Positions 43,877 through 52,669 are shown, counted from the stretch's first letter. The stretch is 64,000 bases of DNA from Flavobacterium sinopsychrotolerans (GCF_900110375.1 NZ_FODN01000001.1:682001-746000); one strand, 5' to 3'. Program-made: numbers and translations. The notes: a model not told the origin generated them from the sequence alone.

Positions 43877-44692
43877 TTAAATTTCCAGGTAATTTCCATT
43901 AGCAAAATCAGAAATAACCTGATCAACATTACCTTTGTACAATTTAGAAAAAGGCAATCTTGAATTGGTGTTTTTTATATAACAAACTGAGTTTCCATTG
44001 TGGATTCGAGAAATATAATTGCGATTTACAATATAACTTTTATGAATCCTGATAAAAGGATAGGATAATACCGCTTCAAAATATTTTAGCGTTTTGAAAG
44101 CAGTTATCATTTCACCGTTATTCAAATGGATATCTGTAGAATTATTGTCTGCTTGAAAGAAACAAATGTCTTTAGCATCAATATACCTGTGATCTCCATA
44201 GGATTTTATACACAATCGTAAAGGATGTAATTCATTTGGCATTTTTTGTTCCCATGAAAATGGAGAATTGCCAGTATGTTTTGCACGTTCGACAATCCCT
44301 ATTTCTTCTTCCCTTTTTGATTTATTTAACCTCAACATCAATTTTATAATATCCGACTGAGTTACAGGCTTCAATAAATACTCTTTCACTTCATATTGAA
44401 AAGAATCAAAAGCCAAATTCTTTTCTTGCGTAGTCACAATAATCTTAGGAAGTATCGTTAAATATTTGTGTAAAGTATCAATAAAACCAAGTGATAAATT
44501 AGAACCCACATCTACTGGATCAATTTCAAGAAAAATTATTTCCGGTTTTTTTTCTAAAACGAGATTTAAACCATCCGCAGCATTTTGTACGGAGCCAATA
44601 AAGGAAAGTTCTGAAAAACAATCTGCAATTGCTTTAGTTTTCAAAATACTTTCTTGATCATCGTCAATAATAACGTACGAATAATTCATCAA
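43877..44692 (-). CDS. LytTR-family response regulator with atypical receiver, 271 aa
   Basis: N-terminal receiver (1-125): the acidic pocket IIDDDQES is kept, but the phosphoacceptor Asp is replaced by Glu56 (IIFLEIDPVD). Thr87-type TTQE and Lys of LLKPVTQSD are present. Residues about 160-265 are a LytTR DNA-binding domain (LRLCIKSYGDHRYIDAKDIC, FIRIHKSYIVNRNYI). Glu instead of Asp suggests activity that does not depend on phosphorylation. It stands alone upstream of the secreted peptide gene, with no adjacent LytS-type kinase. A TACATTTG element lies at 44764-44771. Confidence 0.9.
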   Translation of the reverse strand: MMNYSYVIIDDDQESILKTKAIADCFSELSFIGSVQNAADGLNLVLEKKPEIIFLEIDPVDVGSNLSLGFIDTLHKYLTILPKIIVTTQEKNLAFDSFQYEVKEYLLKPVTQSDIIKLMLRLNKSKREEEIGIVERAKHTGNSPFSWEQKMPNELHPLRLCIKSYGDHRYIDAKDICFFQADNNSTDIHLNNGEMITAFKTLKYFEAVLSYPFIRIHKSYIVNRNYISRIHNGNSVCYIKNTNSRLPFSKLYKGNVDQVISDFANGNYLEI

Positions 44693-44847
44693 TCACCTTT
44701 ATATTTGATTAATTACTACATAAAAGAAACTGTTTTAGAAGTAAGTTAACTTATTATTTCAGACAAATGTACTACAATTAGTTAAATAATGATTTAGACG
44801 CTACTGCCATTAAAAATTCCATTAATCAATTTAAGAAGCTAGTACAC

Positions 44848-44911
44848 TATTGTAAATCTAAACCAAAAAAGCTTCTCAATCGAGAAGCTTTTTTGGTTTA
44901 GATTTACAATA
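44848..44911. terminator. Very long perfect inverted repeat after glyS
   Basis: Two 30-bp arms, fully complementary, enclose a 4-base AATC loop. The core AAAAAAGCTTCTC/GAGAAGCTTTTTT acts as an intrinsic terminator for glyS, whose stop codon begins 1 bp beyond the right arm. The outer TATTGTAAATCTAAACC arms are longer than termination needs. Confidence 0.88.
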
Positions 44912-44912
44912 A

Positions 44913-46454
44913 TTACATTTTCATTAACCAGTTTTTCATTGAAACTTCATTTTCGATAATGGATTTCAAGTCTGCAATCGCTACACGGTCTTGTTTCATT
45001 GTATCTCTATGACGAATTGTTACAGTTTGATCTTCGATAGTTTGATGATCAACCGTAATACAAAACGGAGTACCTAATGCATCTTGTCTTCTATAACGTC
45101 TTCCTACCGCATCTTTTTCATCATACGAAACATTGAAATCCCAACGCAAATCGTCAATGATTTTATGTGCAATTTCCGGTAATCCGTCTTTTTTCACTAA
45201 TGGTAAAATAGCCGCTTTTGTTGGAGCCAGAACCGAAGGTAATTTCAGTACTGTTCTCGTAGAACCATCTTCTAATGTTTCTTCTTTTAATGAAGTGGCA
45301 AAAACTGCCAAAAACATTCTGTCCAATCCTACTGAAGTTTCCACTACATAAGGAACATAATTCTGGTTCAATTCAGCATCAAAATACTGCAATTTTCTGC
45401 CGGAGAATTGTTCGTGTGCTTTCAAATCGAAATCGGTTCTGGAGTGAATTCCTTCTAATTCTTTGAATCCAAAAGGGAAATTAAATTCAATATCAGCAGC
45501 TGCATTAGCATAATGCGCCAATTTTTCGTGATCGTGGAAACGATAATTTTCTCTTCCTAAACCAAGTGATAAATGCCATTTCAAACGAGCTTCTTTCCAG
45601 AATTCATAATGCTTCATTTCTTCGCCTGGACGTACAAAAAATTGCATTTCCATTTGTTCGAACTCACGCATACGGAAAATAAATTGTCTGGCAACGATTT
45701 CATTTCTGAATGCTTTACCAGTTTGTGCGATTCCAAAAGGAACTTTCATTCTTCCTGATTTTTGAACATTTAAGAAATTGACAAAAATACCTTGGGCCGT
45801 TTCCGGACGCAAATATAAATCCATTGCTGAATCGGCTGAAGCTCCAAGTTTTGTACCAAACATCAAGTTGAATTGACGTACTTCGGTCCAGTTTCTTGAA
45901 CCTGACTCCGGACAAGCAATTTCTAATTCTTCAATTAATGCTTTTACATCTTCCAAGTCTTCGTTACCAAGAGAACGTGCCATTCTTTCCAGAATTTCTC
46001 TTTCTTTAGCTTTGTACTCCATGACACGGGCATTTGTGGTAACAAATTCCTGTTCGTTGAAAGCATCACCAAAACGAGCTCTTGCTTTTTCGATTTCTTT
46101 GATTGCTTTTTGATTTAGCTTTTCGGCATAATCTTCAATCAAAACATCGGCTCTATATCTTCTTTTTGAATCTTTGTTGTCAATCAATGGATCATTAAAA
46201 GCGTCAACGTGACCCGATGCTTTCCAAGTAGTTGGATGCATCAAAATTGCCGCGTCAAGACCTACAATGTTATCGTTCATTTGAACCATTGCTTTCCACC
46301 AATATTCGCGTATATTCTTTTTTAATTCTACTCCGTTTTGTGCATAATCATAGACTGCACTTAAACCATCGTATATTTCGCTTGATGGAAAAATAAATCC
46401 ATATTCTTTTGCGTGCGAAACTACATTCTTAAATAAATCTTCTTGTTTTGCCAT
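44913..46454 (-). CDS. glyS: Glycine--tRNA ligase (homodimeric class II)
   Basis: Charges tRNA-Gly. The 513-residue protein is of the archaeal/eukaryotic-like alpha2 type: N-terminal FKNVVSHAKEYGFIFPSSEIY, class II motif 2 in GKAFRNEIVARQFIFRMREF with FEQMEMQFFV, motif 3 region TSVGLDRMFLAVF, and a C-terminal anticodon-binding domain (PFCITVDHQTIED, VTIRHRDTMKQDRV). A TATTTTTG element lies at 46462-46469. Confidence 0.95.
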   Translation of the reverse strand: MAKQEDLFKNVVSHAKEYGFIFPSSEIYDGLSAVYDYAQNGVELKKNIREYWWKAMVQMNDNIVGLDAAILMHPTTWKASGHVDAFNDPLIDNKDSKRRYRADVLIEDYAEKLNQKAIKEIEKARARFGDAFNEQEFVTTNARVMEYKAKEREILERMARSLGNEDLEDVKALIEELEIACPESGSRNWTEVRQFNLMFGTKLGASADSAMDLYLRPETAQGIFVNFLNVQKSGRMKVPFGIAQTGKAFRNEIVARQFIFRMREFEQMEMQFFVRPGEEMKHYEFWKEARLKWHLSLGLGRENYRFHDHEKLAHYANAAADIEFNFPFGFKELEGIHSRTDFDLKAHEQFSGRKLQYFDAELNQNYVPYVVETSVGLDRMFLAVFATSLKEETLEDGSTRTVLKLPSVLAPTKAAILPLVKKDGLPEIAHKIIDDLRWDFNVSYDEKDAVGRRYRRQDALGTPFCITVDHQTIEDQTVTIRHRDTMKQDRVAIADLKSIIENEVSMKNWLMKM

Positions 46455-46551
46455 AATGATGCAAAAATATAAAAAGTGAACTTAAAAAAAAGAAAATTGT
46501 TAAAGATTGAAGCATTGATTTGTCTATTTTTATAAATAAATCCCTGATTAC

Positions 46552-47235
46552 ATGTTTGAAAGCATTATTAATCTCTTTTTTCCAAAAGTCTGTTCCGGTT
46601 GCAGCTCGTTTTTATTGCCCTATGAAAATGTGATTTGCACGGTTTGCCGACACGATATTCCGCTGACGAATCATCATTTGAATCCAGAGAATGATGCTTT
46701 CAAAAAATTTTATGGACGAATTCCTGTAATTCATACTTCGGCCTTGTTTTATTTTCATAAAAAGGGAATTGTCCAAGAACTTATTCATAATTTAAAATAC
46801 AAAGGACACGAGGAAATAGGTACAATTCTTGGCGAATGGTACGCTGAAGATTTAAAAACGATCGATTTATTACAATCTGTTGATGAAATTATTCCGGTTC
46901 CATTGCATCGAAGAAAACTAAAAGAAAGAGGATACAATCAAGTTACTGCTTTTGGAAAAGCACTTTCATCAGGTTTAAATATCGATTATAATGATTCTAT
47001 TTTGGTTCGAAATGTGTACTCGAAAACACAATCCAAGAAAAATTTATTAGGCAGAACAGAAGGAATCGAAAGCACTTTTGATGTTTCCTTTACTGAAAAA
47101 GACCACAACAAACATTTCCTTTTAATAGATGACGTCATCACAACAGGATCAACACTAGAAGCTTGTTCCAGAGCATTACTGAAAATCCCTGGCGCAAAAA
47201 TCAGCATTGTTTGTATGGCAATGGCGCAATCATAA
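46552..47235 (+). CDS. ComF-family phosphoribosyltransferase-like protein
   Basis: A 227-residue protein with an N-terminal zinc-finger-like region (VCSGCSSF and ICTVCRHD) and a type I PRTase fold with the PRPP loop LLIDDVITTGSTLEAC. ComF proteins act in DNA uptake during competence and possibly recombination; the enzymatic substrate is unknown. The Lys/Arg-rich motif PLHRRKLKERGYNQV is the family hallmark. It is followed by a long intergenic region carrying a structured repeat. Confidence 0.9.
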   Translation: MFESIINLFFPKVCSGCSSFLLPYENVICTVCRHDIPLTNHHLNPENDAFKKFYGRIPVIHTSALFYFHKKGIVQELIHNLKYKGHEEIGTILGEWYAEDLKTIDLLQSVDEIIPVPLHRRKLKERGYNQVTAFGKALSSGLNIDYNDSILVRNVYSKTQSKKNLLGRTEGIESTFDVSFTEKDHNKHFLLIDDVITTGSTLEACSRALLKIPGAKISIVCMAMAQS

Positions 47236-47543
47236 TTTGGTAATTTATATTCTAAAATGGGTATGTAAAACAGAATGGTATTCTAAAGTACAACCGTTTT
47301 TTAGCCCTGATTAAAGTGAAAATCCTTTCTAGTTCTGAAATTGTTTCAGGATTCTGAAACAATTTCAGAACTAGAAAGATTGTAGCGGAAAGCAGGAAAT
47401 AGCTCCTGAAAACAAGTCTGTTACAACTCCAAAGAGCACACTATCAATTAATTTAATGAAATTATAACGAAATAGAATTTCCGTTTCCAAAGTTTAATGT
47501 TTAAATTTGAATAAATATTTATAAATCATTAAACAATCATATT
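47236..47543. other. 308-bp intergenic region between comF and sod
   Basis: Contains the structured element copy B (47302-47406) and a TAAATTTG box (47502-47509) about 35 bp before the sod ATG. Nothing else is recognised. Confidence 0.6.
47302..47406 (+). repeat. Structured intergenic element, copy B, with a 25-bp perfect hairpin
   Basis: TAGCCCTGATTAAAGTGAAA, then a hairpin whose 25-bp arms (47325-47349 and 47354-47378) are fully complementary around GATT, then ATTGTAGCGGAAAGCAGG and AAATAGCTCC. The flanks match copy A almost base for base while the hairpin is unrelated in sequence. Confidence 0.8.
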
Positions 47544-48152
47544 ATGGCTTTTGAATTACCACAATTACCTTATGCGTATGACGCATTAGAACCTTATATT
47601 GATGCGCGCACGATGGAAATTCATCACACGAAACATCACAACGCTTACATTACCAACGTGAATGCTGCAATTGCAGGTACGGATATGGAAGGTAAGACGA
47701 TTGAAAATATTTTGATTAATCTTGATATGAAAAACATGCCAGTTCGTAACAATGGCGGTGGTTTTTACAATCACAACTTGTTTTGGACGGTTATGACACC
47801 AGACGGTGGAGGACTTCCAACAGGAGATTTATTGGATGCAATTGAAGCTTCTTTTGGAACTTTTGAAGAATTCAAAGCAAGTTTCAGCAAAGCTGGAGCA
47901 ACACAATTTGGTTCAGGATGGGCTTGGCTTTGTGTTCATAAAGGTGGAAAATTAGAAGTTTGCGGTACTCCAAATCAAGACAATCCTTTGATGCCTGGTG
48001 TAGGTTGTGGCGGAACTCCAATTTTAGCAATGGATGTTTGGGAACATGCTTACTATTTGCATTATCAAAATAGAAGACCCGATTATATTGAGGCTTTTTT
48101 CAATGTAATTAACTGGACGGAAGTGGCTAGAAGATTTGCTTTAGAGAAATAA
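47544..48152 (+). CDS. Superoxide dismutase (Fe/Mn family)
   Basis: Detoxifies superoxide, 202 residues with no signal peptide, so cytosolic. Metal ligands fit His in [13 protein letters not shown], His in FYNHNLFW, and Asp and His in [27 protein letters not shown] is the family signature. Whether the metal is Fe or Mn cannot be decided from the sequence alone. The unusual insertion GVGCGGTPI in the C-terminal domain replaces the more common shorter loop. Confidence 0.95.
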   Translation: MAFELPQLPYAYDALEPYIDARTMEIHHTKHHNAYITNVNAAIAGTDMEGKTIENILINLDMKNMPVRNNGGGFYNHNLFWTVMTPDGGGLPTGDLLDAIEASFGTFEEFKASFSKAGATQFGSGWAWLCVHKGGKLEVCGTPNQDNPLMPGVGCGGTPILAMDVWEHAYYLHYQNRRPDYIEAFFNVINWTEVARRFALEK

Positions 48153-48222
48153 AAACAGATTCAAGAGGAAAGAATAAAGACTTCAAAAATTACTGTTGTC
48201 TTTTTTCTTGTTTCTTTAATCT

Positions 48223-48273
48223 TAAAATAAAAGGCGCCGATTTCAAAATTTGAAATCGGCGCCTTTTATTTTA
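48223..48273. terminator. 51-bp palindromic bidirectional terminator
   Basis: AAAATAAAAGGCGCC runs into GATTTCA and mirrors exactly to TGAAATC and GGCGCCTTTTATTTT. GGCGCC makes a very strong stem for this AT-rich genome. Confidence 0.88.
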
Positions 48274-48296
48274 TCATTTTCTTGACTTTATTCCAA

Positions 48297-48327
48297 TAAA
48301 AAAGGTGGAATCTCTTCCACCCTTTTT
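48297..48327. terminator. Second hairpin between sod and purF
   Basis: AAAAAGGTGGAA and TTCCACC with loop TCTC, followed by CTTTTT. It could end transcription in either direction. Confidence 0.75.
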
Positions 48328-48456
48328 GCCCCAAATCTACCATAAACTTAACCTACTAATGTTATGGTGAGTCAAAATTATACTAGTTCTTCATTGCCAC
48401 CAAATAAATTAGATGAACAACTTAGAAAACCGATTAAAAACTCATCTCCTTTAATT

Positions 48457-50355
48457 CTAGTATGCTCTAGCGTCTTTTCCTTCATAAAAATTCATAAATG
48501 CTCGGTTTACCACTCGGTTTCCTCCAGGTGTTGGATAGTCTCCGGTAAAATACCAATCGCCTAAATTTTTAGGACAAGCAACATGTAAATCTTCTACGGT
48601 TTGGAAAATAATTTTCACTTCGGCTTTGATCTCCGGAGAACTCAACATTTGTGCGATTTTATCTGAAATCTCTTGTGGTTGAAAAGGTTCGTATATTGCC
48701 GTTACGTAATTTACAACTTCACTGTCCTTGAAGTTTTCCTGCGCTTTACATTTTACATATACTTCGTCAACGATATGATACAAGTTTCTTTCTTTAAGTA
48801 ATTCTAATGCTGCTTTGAAAGCCACTAAACCTTCTAGTTTAGCCATGTCAATTCCGTAACAATCCGGGTAGCGTATTTGTGGTGCAGATGAAACAACAAC
48901 AATTCGCTTTGGATTCAAACGATCCATCATTTTGATGATACTCATTTTCAAGGTAGTTCCTCGAACAATACTATCGTCAATAATAACTAAATTATCCGTT
49001 GGTTTTATAACACCATACGTAACATCATATACGTGCGCTACTAAATCGTCACGACTGCTATCCTCTGTAATAAAGGTTCTTAGTTTCGCATCTTTGATGG
49101 CTACTTTTTCAGTACGTATTTTCACCGAAAGCAATTCTTGTAGCGATTCCTTTGTTAAGGTATTTCTATTTTGAAGAATGTAATTATTCTTTCTTTGATT
49201 CAAGAAATCTTGCGCTGCTTCAACCAATCCGTAGAAAGAAGTTTCAGCCGTATTTGGAATATAAGAGAAAACCGTATTGTCTGTATCTTGATCAATTGAT
49301 TTCAAAACTGCCGGAAGAATAAGTCTTCCCAGTGTTTTTCTTTCTTGATATATTTCGGCATCGCTTCCTCTGGAGAAATAAATTCGTTCAAAAGAACAGG
49401 CTTTCTTAACCGTTGGCGGAAGAATTTCTTGCATAGAAACCGTTCCGTTTTTCTTGATGATTAATGCGTTTCCTGGTTCAATTTCCTGGACTTTTTCGAA
49501 AGAAACATTGAAAACCGTCTGGATTACAGGCCTTTCTGAAGCTACAACAACGATTTCATCATCTTGATAAAAATAAGCGGGACGAATTCCTGCCGGATCT
49601 CTAAACACAAATGAATCGCCATGACCTAAAAGTCCTGCCATCGCATAACCGCCATCTAAGTTTTTAGAAGCTCGGGCCAAAATCTTGGCAACATCCAGTT
49701 TCTCGGCAATTACCGGCGAAGCTTCTCTTTTTGTTAAGCCATTATTTTTACATTCTTGGTACAAATCAGTTACTTCATCATCCAGAAAATGACCTATTTT
49801 TTCCATTACCGTAACCGTATCCGCCATTTCTTTTGGATGCTGACCCAATTCTACTAGACTTTGAAAAAGCTCTTTAACATTCGTCATGTTAAAATTTCCA
49901 GCCAAAATCAAATTTCTGTGCATCCAATTGTTCTGACGCAAAAAAGGATGAACACTTTCAATGCTGTTTTTTCCAAAAGTTCCATAACGAACGTGTCCTA
50001 AAAACAATTCTCCTAAATAAGGAATCTTCTGTTTTTGTAAAGCAACATTATCCGCATATTCCGGATGAGCAGCCATTTCCTCATTGATTCTGTCATTGAT
50101 CTGCGCAAAAACATCCTGAATTGGTTGTGCATGATTGGAACGAACACGACTGATGTAACGCTCCCCAGGTTCCACGTCTAATTTAATACTTGCAAAACCA
50201 GCACCGTCTTGACCGCGATTGTGCTGCTTTTCCATCAAAAGATACATTTTTTGGATTCCGTAGAATGCCGTTCCGTATTTCTCTTTGTAAAATTCAAGCG
50301 GTTTAAGTAATCTAATTAAGGCTATACCACACTCGTGTTTTAAAGCATCGCTCAT
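48457..50355 (-). CDS. Amidophosphoribosyltransferase-family protein, 632 aa
   Basis: N-terminal class II glutamine amidotransferase and C-terminal type I PRTase, the plan of PurF, which starts purine synthesis from PRPP and glutamine. The nucleophile would be Cys9 after removal of an 8-residue propeptide (MSDALKHE, then CGIALIRLL). RGQDGAGFAS and GHVRYGTFG are glutaminase motifs, and VIIDDSIVRGTTLKMS is the PRPP loop. At 632 residues it is about 130 longer than standard PurF and may be the Bacteroidota paralogue; a purF symbol is therefore not given with certainty. Confidence 0.86.
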   Translation of the reverse strand: MSDALKHECGIALIRLLKPLEFYKEKYGTAFYGIQKMYLLMEKQHNRGQDGAGFASIKLDVEPGERYISRVRSNHAQPIQDVFAQINDRINEEMAAHPEYADNVALQKQKIPYLGELFLGHVRYGTFGKNSIESVHPFLRQNNWMHRNLILAGNFNMTNVKELFQSLVELGQHPKEMADTVTVMEKIGHFLDDEVTDLYQECKNNGLTKREASPVIAEKLDVAKILARASKNLDGGYAMAGLLGHGDSFVFRDPAGIRPAYFYQDDEIVVVASERPVIQTVFNVSFEKVQEIEPGNALIIKKNGTVSMQEILPPTVKKACSFERIYFSRGSDAEIYQERKTLGRLILPAVLKSIDQDTDNTVFSYIPNTAETSFYGLVEAAQDFLNQRKNNYILQNRNTLTKESLQELLSVKIRTEKVAIKDAKLRTFITEDSSRDDLVAHVYDVTYGVIKPTDNLVIIDDSIVRGTTLKMSIIKMMDRLNPKRIVVVSSAPQIRYPDCYGIDMAKLEGLVAFKAALELLKERNLYHIVDEVYVKCKAQENFKDSEVVNYVTAIYEPFQPQEISDKIAQMLSSPEIKAEVKIIFQTVEDLHVACPKNLGDWYFTGDYPTPGGNRVVNRAFMNFYEGKDARAY

Positions 50356-50455
50356 TGTAAGGTTGTTTGTGTTGTTGTGTTATTCTAAAAATAAATTAAA
50401 CTGATTTGAAAAAGATAAATCAGATGTAATTCCCTGCTAATTTTATTTAACAAAA

Positions 50456-50475
50456 AAACCTCGTTTCCGAGGTTT
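50456..50475 (-). terminator. Terminator after the PfkB kinase gene
   Basis: AAACCTCG and CGAGGTTT around TTTC. On the minus strand a T7 run follows, so the kinase gene is transcribed separately from the purF-like gene. Confidence 0.85.
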
Positions 50476-50482
50476 CAGCGCA

Positions 50483-51406
50483 TTATAATTCTATGTCGAA
50501 TTGTGTCAGTGATTTGAATTGTTGTAATCTGGAAACAACTTCCTCTTTCTCTAAATCAACCATTCTTTCGGTTCCAAATTTCTCCACACAAAAGGAAGCC
50601 AAATTAGATCCATGAATAATTCCATTTTTCATGTTTTCGAATGAAATGTTTTCGCTCTGCGTCAAATATCCTGCAAATCCTCCTGCAAAAGTATCTCCTG
50701 CTCCAGTTGGATCAAAAACTTCTTCAAGTGGTAAAGCAGGCGCGAAGAAAACTTCTTTATTATGAAAGATAAGTGCTCCGTGTTCTCCTTTTTTAATCAC
50801 AACATATTTAGGTCCCATGGTGTGAATTTTTGCAGCCGCTTTCACTAAAGAATATTCTCCAGAAAGTTGTCTTGCTTCCTCATCATTGATAGTAATTACA
50901 TCTACACGTTTTATTACGTCCAATAATTCCGGCAAAGCACAATCCATCCAAAAATTCATAGTATCCAATACTGTCAATTTAGGTTGTGTTTCCATTTGGT
51001 CCAAAACACTGCTTTGTACTAATGGATGTAAGTTTCCTAACATTACTATGTCAGCATTTTTATAGTCTTGAGGAACTTTTGGTTGAAAATCAGCCAAAAC
51101 ATTTAATTGAGTATCCAGTGTATCTCTTGAATTCAAGTCATTGTGATAACGACCACTCCAAAAGAAAGTTTTCCCTCCTTTAACCACTTCAAGACCAGAA
51201 ATATCAATGTTTCTTGAAGTCAATAAATCTAAATATTCTTGTGGAAAATCATCCCCAACTACAGAAACTATAGCCGATTGAACATTAAAAAAAGAAGCGG
51301 ATAGACCGATATAAGTTGCTGCGCCACCTAAAATTTTGTCCGTTTTTCCAAATGGAGTTTCAATTGCGTCGAAAGCTACTGTTCCAACAATCAATAATTT
51401 ATTCAT
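50483..51406 (-). CDS. PfkB-family carbohydrate/nucleoside kinase, 307 aa
   Basis: A ribokinase-fold enzyme. GGAATYIGLSASFF is the substrate-side signature and DPTGAGDTFAGGFAGY the ATP/anion-hole signature with the catalytic Asp. The start MNKLLIVGTVAFDAIETPFG is characteristic of a conserved group annotated as sugar kinase or adenosine kinase. Position beside a purF-like gene hints at a nucleoside substrate, but this is weak. It is transcribed alone. Confidence 0.87.
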   Translation of the reverse strand: MNKLLIVGTVAFDAIETPFGKTDKILGGAATYIGLSASFFNVQSAIVSVVGDDFPQEYLDLLTSRNIDISGLEVVKGGKTFFWSGRYHNDLNSRDTLDTQLNVLADFQPKVPQDYKNADIVMLGNLHPLVQSSVLDQMETQPKLTVLDTMNFWMDCALPELLDVIKRVDVITINDEEARQLSGEYSLVKAAAKIHTMGPKYVVIKKGEHGALIFHNKEVFFAPALPLEEVFDPTGAGDTFAGGFAGYLTQSENISFENMKNGIIHGSNLASFCVEKFGTERMVDLEKEEVVSRLQQFKSLTQFDIEL

Positions 51407-51612
51407 TATATACGTTTCGAATTAAGGCGCAAAGATAGTTTATAAGTTGTAAAGTTGCAAAGAGTCTAAAGCGTAAAGTTTTGCCAATTTATTAATTTGA
51501 TTTTCATGTAATTAAGTATGTGTTTTGGACTTTTGGCTACTTTGATTAGACCAAAAACATTTTATCGTCGAACGATTAGAAACTCACCATAAAAAATTGT
51601 AAAAAAATTTTT

Positions 51613-52005
51613 TTACAATTGATACTTCTTGTCATAATAATTTTTCAACAATGGTATTTGTACCAAAATCATTAAAGGAACAATTAAAATCGCATAAATT
51701 GTGTTTATTGAAAAATGGAACTCTGAAAATATGTTTGAAATATTTACAACATAAGAATGACCTATTTCCGAATTATATGACTCATTCCCAAAGGATGCAT
51801 AGAGAATCAAAGAAATTAAACTCCCTATAATGACAATCCAAATAGTTTTAGAAATCAAAGGTGTATAATGTTGAATTTTAATTTTTTCGACAACTAAAAT
51901 TTGAGACATTACTTTTGAAGTAAAGTCAATTGACGGCGACTCCAAATTGCTCTCCGCCATTATATCACCTATAAGTTTTTTAATGTTTTTATCGCTCTCT
52001 TTCAT
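51613..52005 (-). CDS. Putative anti-sigma membrane protein, 130 aa
   Basis: No named family recognised. Two transmembrane helices are visible (about 53-71 and 100-118), with a 50-residue cytosolic N terminus that could bind a sigma factor; there is no zinc-binding HxxxCxxC motif. It overlaps the end of the ECF sigma gene by 17 bp, the usual arrangement of sigma and anti-sigma pairs. The role is inferred from context. A perfect palindrome of A and T tracts (51595-51620) covers its stop codon. Confidence 0.7.
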   Translation of the reverse strand: MKESDKNIKKLIGDIMAESNLESPSIDFTSKVMSQILVVEKIKIQHYTPLISKTIWIVIIGSLISLILYASFGNESYNSEIGHSYVVNISNIFSEFHFSINTIYAILIVPLMILVQIPLLKNYYDKKYQL

Positions 52006-52576
52006 AATAATCCAATATTTCCGGTTCCAATTGCTTTTTTAAAATTACTGCTAATTTTTTTCTACTTCTAAATAACTTTACTTTGACGTTATTGGAATTA
52101 ATATCCATAATCTTTGCAATCTCATCTAAATTCTGATTGTCAAAATAATACAACGTTAATAAAAAATTCTCTTCCCTCGACAATAAATTCAGGCAATTCT
52201 GAATTGTTTGTTTTCGTTCTTTCTCTTCCAAAGCACTAAAAGCGTTATCCAGATTTTTAACTAAATGATCTGAAAATTCGTCAATTAAAATAGTATTCTC
52301 TTCCTTTTTATTCTTTTTCAAACGATCTAAACAAGTATTATAAGCAATTTTATAGACCCATGTCGAAAATTTAGAATCTCCTTTAAACTTATTTAAAGAA
52401 TTGTAAATTTTGATAAATGTATCCTGAGAAACCTCTTCAGCTTCTTCTCTGTTTTTAATCATCCTTAAAGCCAAAGTAAAAATCATTTCCTTATAACGAT
52501 CAACCAGTACGCTAAACACATTTGTGTCCCCTTGTATAATTTGATTGATATAATGTTGATCACTTAACTTATCCAT
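51989..52576 (-). CDS. ECF RNA polymerase sigma factor, 195 aa
   Basis: An extracytoplasmic-function sigma-70 factor. Region 2 (about 20-90) contains MIFTLALRMIKNREEAEEVSQ and DTFIKIYNSLNKFKGD with STWVYKIAYNTCLDRL; region 4 (about 125-180) contains LLTLYYFDNQNLDEIAKIMD and VKVKLFRSRKKLAVIL. It overlaps the putative anti-sigma gene. A TGTAACCT/CGTC promoter lies directly upstream on its own strand, so it is probably autoregulated. Confidence 0.93.
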   Translation of the reverse strand: MDKLSDQHYINQIIQGDTNVFSVLVDRYKEMIFTLALRMIKNREEAEEVSQDTFIKIYNSLNKFKGDSKFSTWVYKIAYNTCLDRLKKNKKEENTILIDEFSDHLVKNLDNAFSALEEKERKQTIQNCLNLLSREENFLLTLYYFDNQNLDEIAKIMDINSNNVKVKLFRSRKKLAVILKKQLEPEILDYYERER

Positions 52577-52586
52577 ATACTAGTAA

Positions 52587-52613
52587 GACGACAATCACTT
52601 TATTAAGGTTACA
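52587..52613 (-). promoter_or_regulatory. ECF-type promoter of the sigma operon
   Basis: On the minus strand TGTAACCT (52613-52606), 15 bases, CGTC (52590-52587). Counting from TGTAAC the spacing is 17, the geometry of ECF promoters. The predicted start is 4-8 bases before the sigma ATG, giving a nearly leaderless mRNA. Confidence 0.7.
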
Positions 52614-52642
52614 AATAATTTATTATATTTTTTTGATAGATC

Positions 52643-52669
52643 TGTAACCTAAATCAAATCTGTTTCGTC
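52643..52669 (+). promoter_or_regulatory. ECF-type promoter of the divergent membrane gene
   Basis: TGTAACCT (52643-52650), 15 bases, CGTC (52666-52669): the same boxes and exactly the same spacing as the promoter facing the other way. It lies 33 bp before the ATG of the DUF6249-like gene. Confidence 0.7.

Larger units (their letters stand above)
48153..48456. other. 304-bp intergenic region with two tandem strong hairpins
   Basis: A 51-bp palindrome (48223-48273) is followed 23 bp later by a second terminator hairpin (48297-48327). Both lie between the convergent sod and purF-like genes. The remainder up to 48456 is without a recognisable gene. Confidence 0.65.

Noticed and set aside
51407..51612. 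Possible small RNA between the PfkB kinase and anti-sigma genes
   Set aside because: Only AT-rich sequence and a short A/T palindrome; no promoter consensus or stable fold seen.
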